A stretch of DNA of 40,182 nt. Source: Planctomycetota bacterium. GTDB taxonomy: Bacteria; Planctomycetota; Phycisphaerae; Phycisphaerales; SM1A02. Below the pieces are notes generated by a model, which saw nothing but the letters and a program-made list of their open reading frames with translations, searched no databases and was not told the DNA's origin. The position numbers were made by a program, and so were the translations under genes. Of this stretch, positions 39,488 through 40,182 are shown one piece after another. Location of the stretch: NCBI GenBank assembly GCA_017859745.1, contig JAFMML010000023.1, positions 6,491 to 46,672 on the forward strand, written 5' to 3'. How positions within the stretch are numbered: the first letter of the stretch is position 1; each line of letters opens with the position of its first letter.

Positions 39488-39511
39488 GCGGAGGCCTCGT
39501 CGGTCGTTCGA

Positions 39512-40054
39512 TCAGTCGACCAGCACGATGCGGTGCTCGTACCAGCCGTCGCCGAGAGGCGTCGAGGTCATCTCGCCGCGGGCCCCGATGAAGCGGCCGG
39601 TGCCGCCGACGATCGCCCGCAGGATGGCGACGTCCGACTCCACGGCGCCGGCGGCGTAGGGATGTCCGCCGAGAATCACCATCGAGTCCGGCGACTCGTG
39701 CCAGCCGAACTCGACGGACGTCGCGCGGTGATCGCGAGCGCCGTCTTCACCGGGCAGGGCCGGCTGGCCGACCCGCACCCTCGTCATGGTGCCGATGGCG
39801 AGTCCCACTTCGGTCGAGAGATCGCCCCGGGATGTGGTCAGCGGGGCGTGCCAGACCACGGTGTCTCCGGCACTCGCGCCGGGAAAGCCCACGTCGAGCA
39901 CGTCGATCATCGGCGGTGCGTTGAAGAGGACCATGGTGGTCCGGGCGTTCGTGTTCTGCGGGGAGACGTCGTAGTGCCTGGGCGCGTTGCAGGCGGTGGC
40001 CAGCGAGACGAACGCCACGACGGCGACGGAGACGATGGTGCGGGTCGGAGACAT
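39512..40054 (-). CDS. Dirigent/allene-oxide-cyclase-like lipoprotein, intact
   Basis: A 180-residue predicted lipoprotein. The signal peptide runs to a lipobox-like LATAC with Cys22. The mature part is a predicted beta-barrel with a C-terminal VGGTGRFIGARGE, the motif shared by dirigent and AOC-barrel proteins, and it closes with GDGWYEHRIVLVD. In plants such barrels bind or guide hydrophobic phenolic or oxylipin intermediates; in bacteria the role is not known. It is a paralogue of the broken gene at 4211. AAGGA six bases before ATG 40054 supports the start. It converges with the helicase gene, with a gap of 24 bases. Confidence 0.8.
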   Translation of the reverse strand: MSPTRTIVSVAVVAFVSLATACNAPRHYDVSPQNTNARTTMVLFNAPPMIDVLDVGFPGASAGDTVVWHAPLTTSRGDLSTEVGLAIGTMTRVRVGQPALPGEDGARDHRATSVEFGWHESPDSMVILGGHPYAAGAVESDVAILRAIVGGTGRFIGARGEMTSTPLGDGWYEHRIVLVD

Positions 40055-40161
40055 CGAGCGTCCTTGAAGTGTGCAGCGGAAGGCTGCCGGGGAGGTGGCG
40101 TCGAAGCACGCCGGGCGGTGCGCCCTCGATCGGTTGGCGGTCTCGACGTCGGAGAACGAGG

Positions 40162-40182
40162 TCAGAGATCCACCCGTCGACC
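40162..40182 (-). CDS. Possible 3' end of a gene entering from the right edge
   Basis: A minus-strand TGA at 40162-40164 closes a frame open to the window edge (seven codons, ending G-R-R-V-D-L). This is too short to test. The 107 bases between it and the lipoprotein start show no other feature. Confidence 0.15.
   Translation of the reverse strand, partial: GRRVDL

Overview
The window is a dense, very GC-rich bacterial chromosomal segment with no rRNA or tRNA genes, insertion sequences or CRISPR array that I can see. Gene content suggests a planctomycete, possibly of the Phycisphaerae type. The reasons are a MoxR/DUF58/Bat-type operon, a membrane protein ending in a CxxCGY...CPECG zinc ribbon, a shortened MnmE-like GTPase, RhaI-type rhamnose isomerase with a fused RhaE-RhaW enzyme, and frequent GTG starts in GTGA overlaps. 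This placement is inference from family content, not from a marker gene.

Layout. (1) 1-4065: tail of a flavin prenyltransferase-like gene, then divergent putA (two-domain proline catabolism enzyme) and fabI. (2) 4211-9800: a small lipoprotein-like gene broken by an in-frame TAG, facing a five-gene, mostly overlapping minus-strand operon: GluR0-like ligand-gated K+ channel, BtpA-family protein, D-amino-acid-type transaminase, coaX and an MnmE-like GTPase. (3) 9880-11785: aldose 1-epimerase facing a UbiA-type prenyltransferase. (4) 11894-19076: sulfate activation, with cysD-cysNC on the minus strand, a divergent second APS kinase (cysC), an EF-G-like GTPase, and cysQ, which would clear the PAP by-product. 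(5) 19352-24670: a complete L-rhamnose catabolic operon, rhaI-rhaB-rhaEW-rhaM. (6) 24698-35591: an eight-gene minus-strand operon: a TlpA-like thioredoxin protein, MoxR ATPase, DUF58, a small membrane protein, two VWA proteins (BatA and BatB types), a BatC-type protein and a 1337-residue BatD-like protein. (7) 35728-40182: a zinc-ribbon membrane protein, HIT protein plus TspO, an RhlE-like DEAD-box helicase, and a dirigent/allene-oxide-cyclase-like lipoprotein that is an intact paralogue of the broken gene at 4211.

How the genes work together. CysD and the CysN part of CysNC make APS from sulfate. Two different APS kinase domains can make PAPS and CysQ hydrolyses PAP. No PAPS reductase is present here, so the PAPS may go to sulfate reduction elsewhere or to sulfation. 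RhaM, RhaI, RhaB and RhaEW convert L-rhamnose through rhamnulose and rhamnulose-1-phosphate to DHAP and lactaldehyde, and then probably lactate. The Bat-type operon is the least understood part: an AAA+ ATPase, MIDAS-containing membrane proteins and a giant periplasmic protein are translationally coupled to an envelope thioredoxin protein.

I found no clearly new defence or mobile system. The best leads are the giant BatD-like protein, the decayed thioredoxin repeat, the nonsense-broken lipoprotein and its paralogue, and the nested inverted repeats between cysD and cysC.
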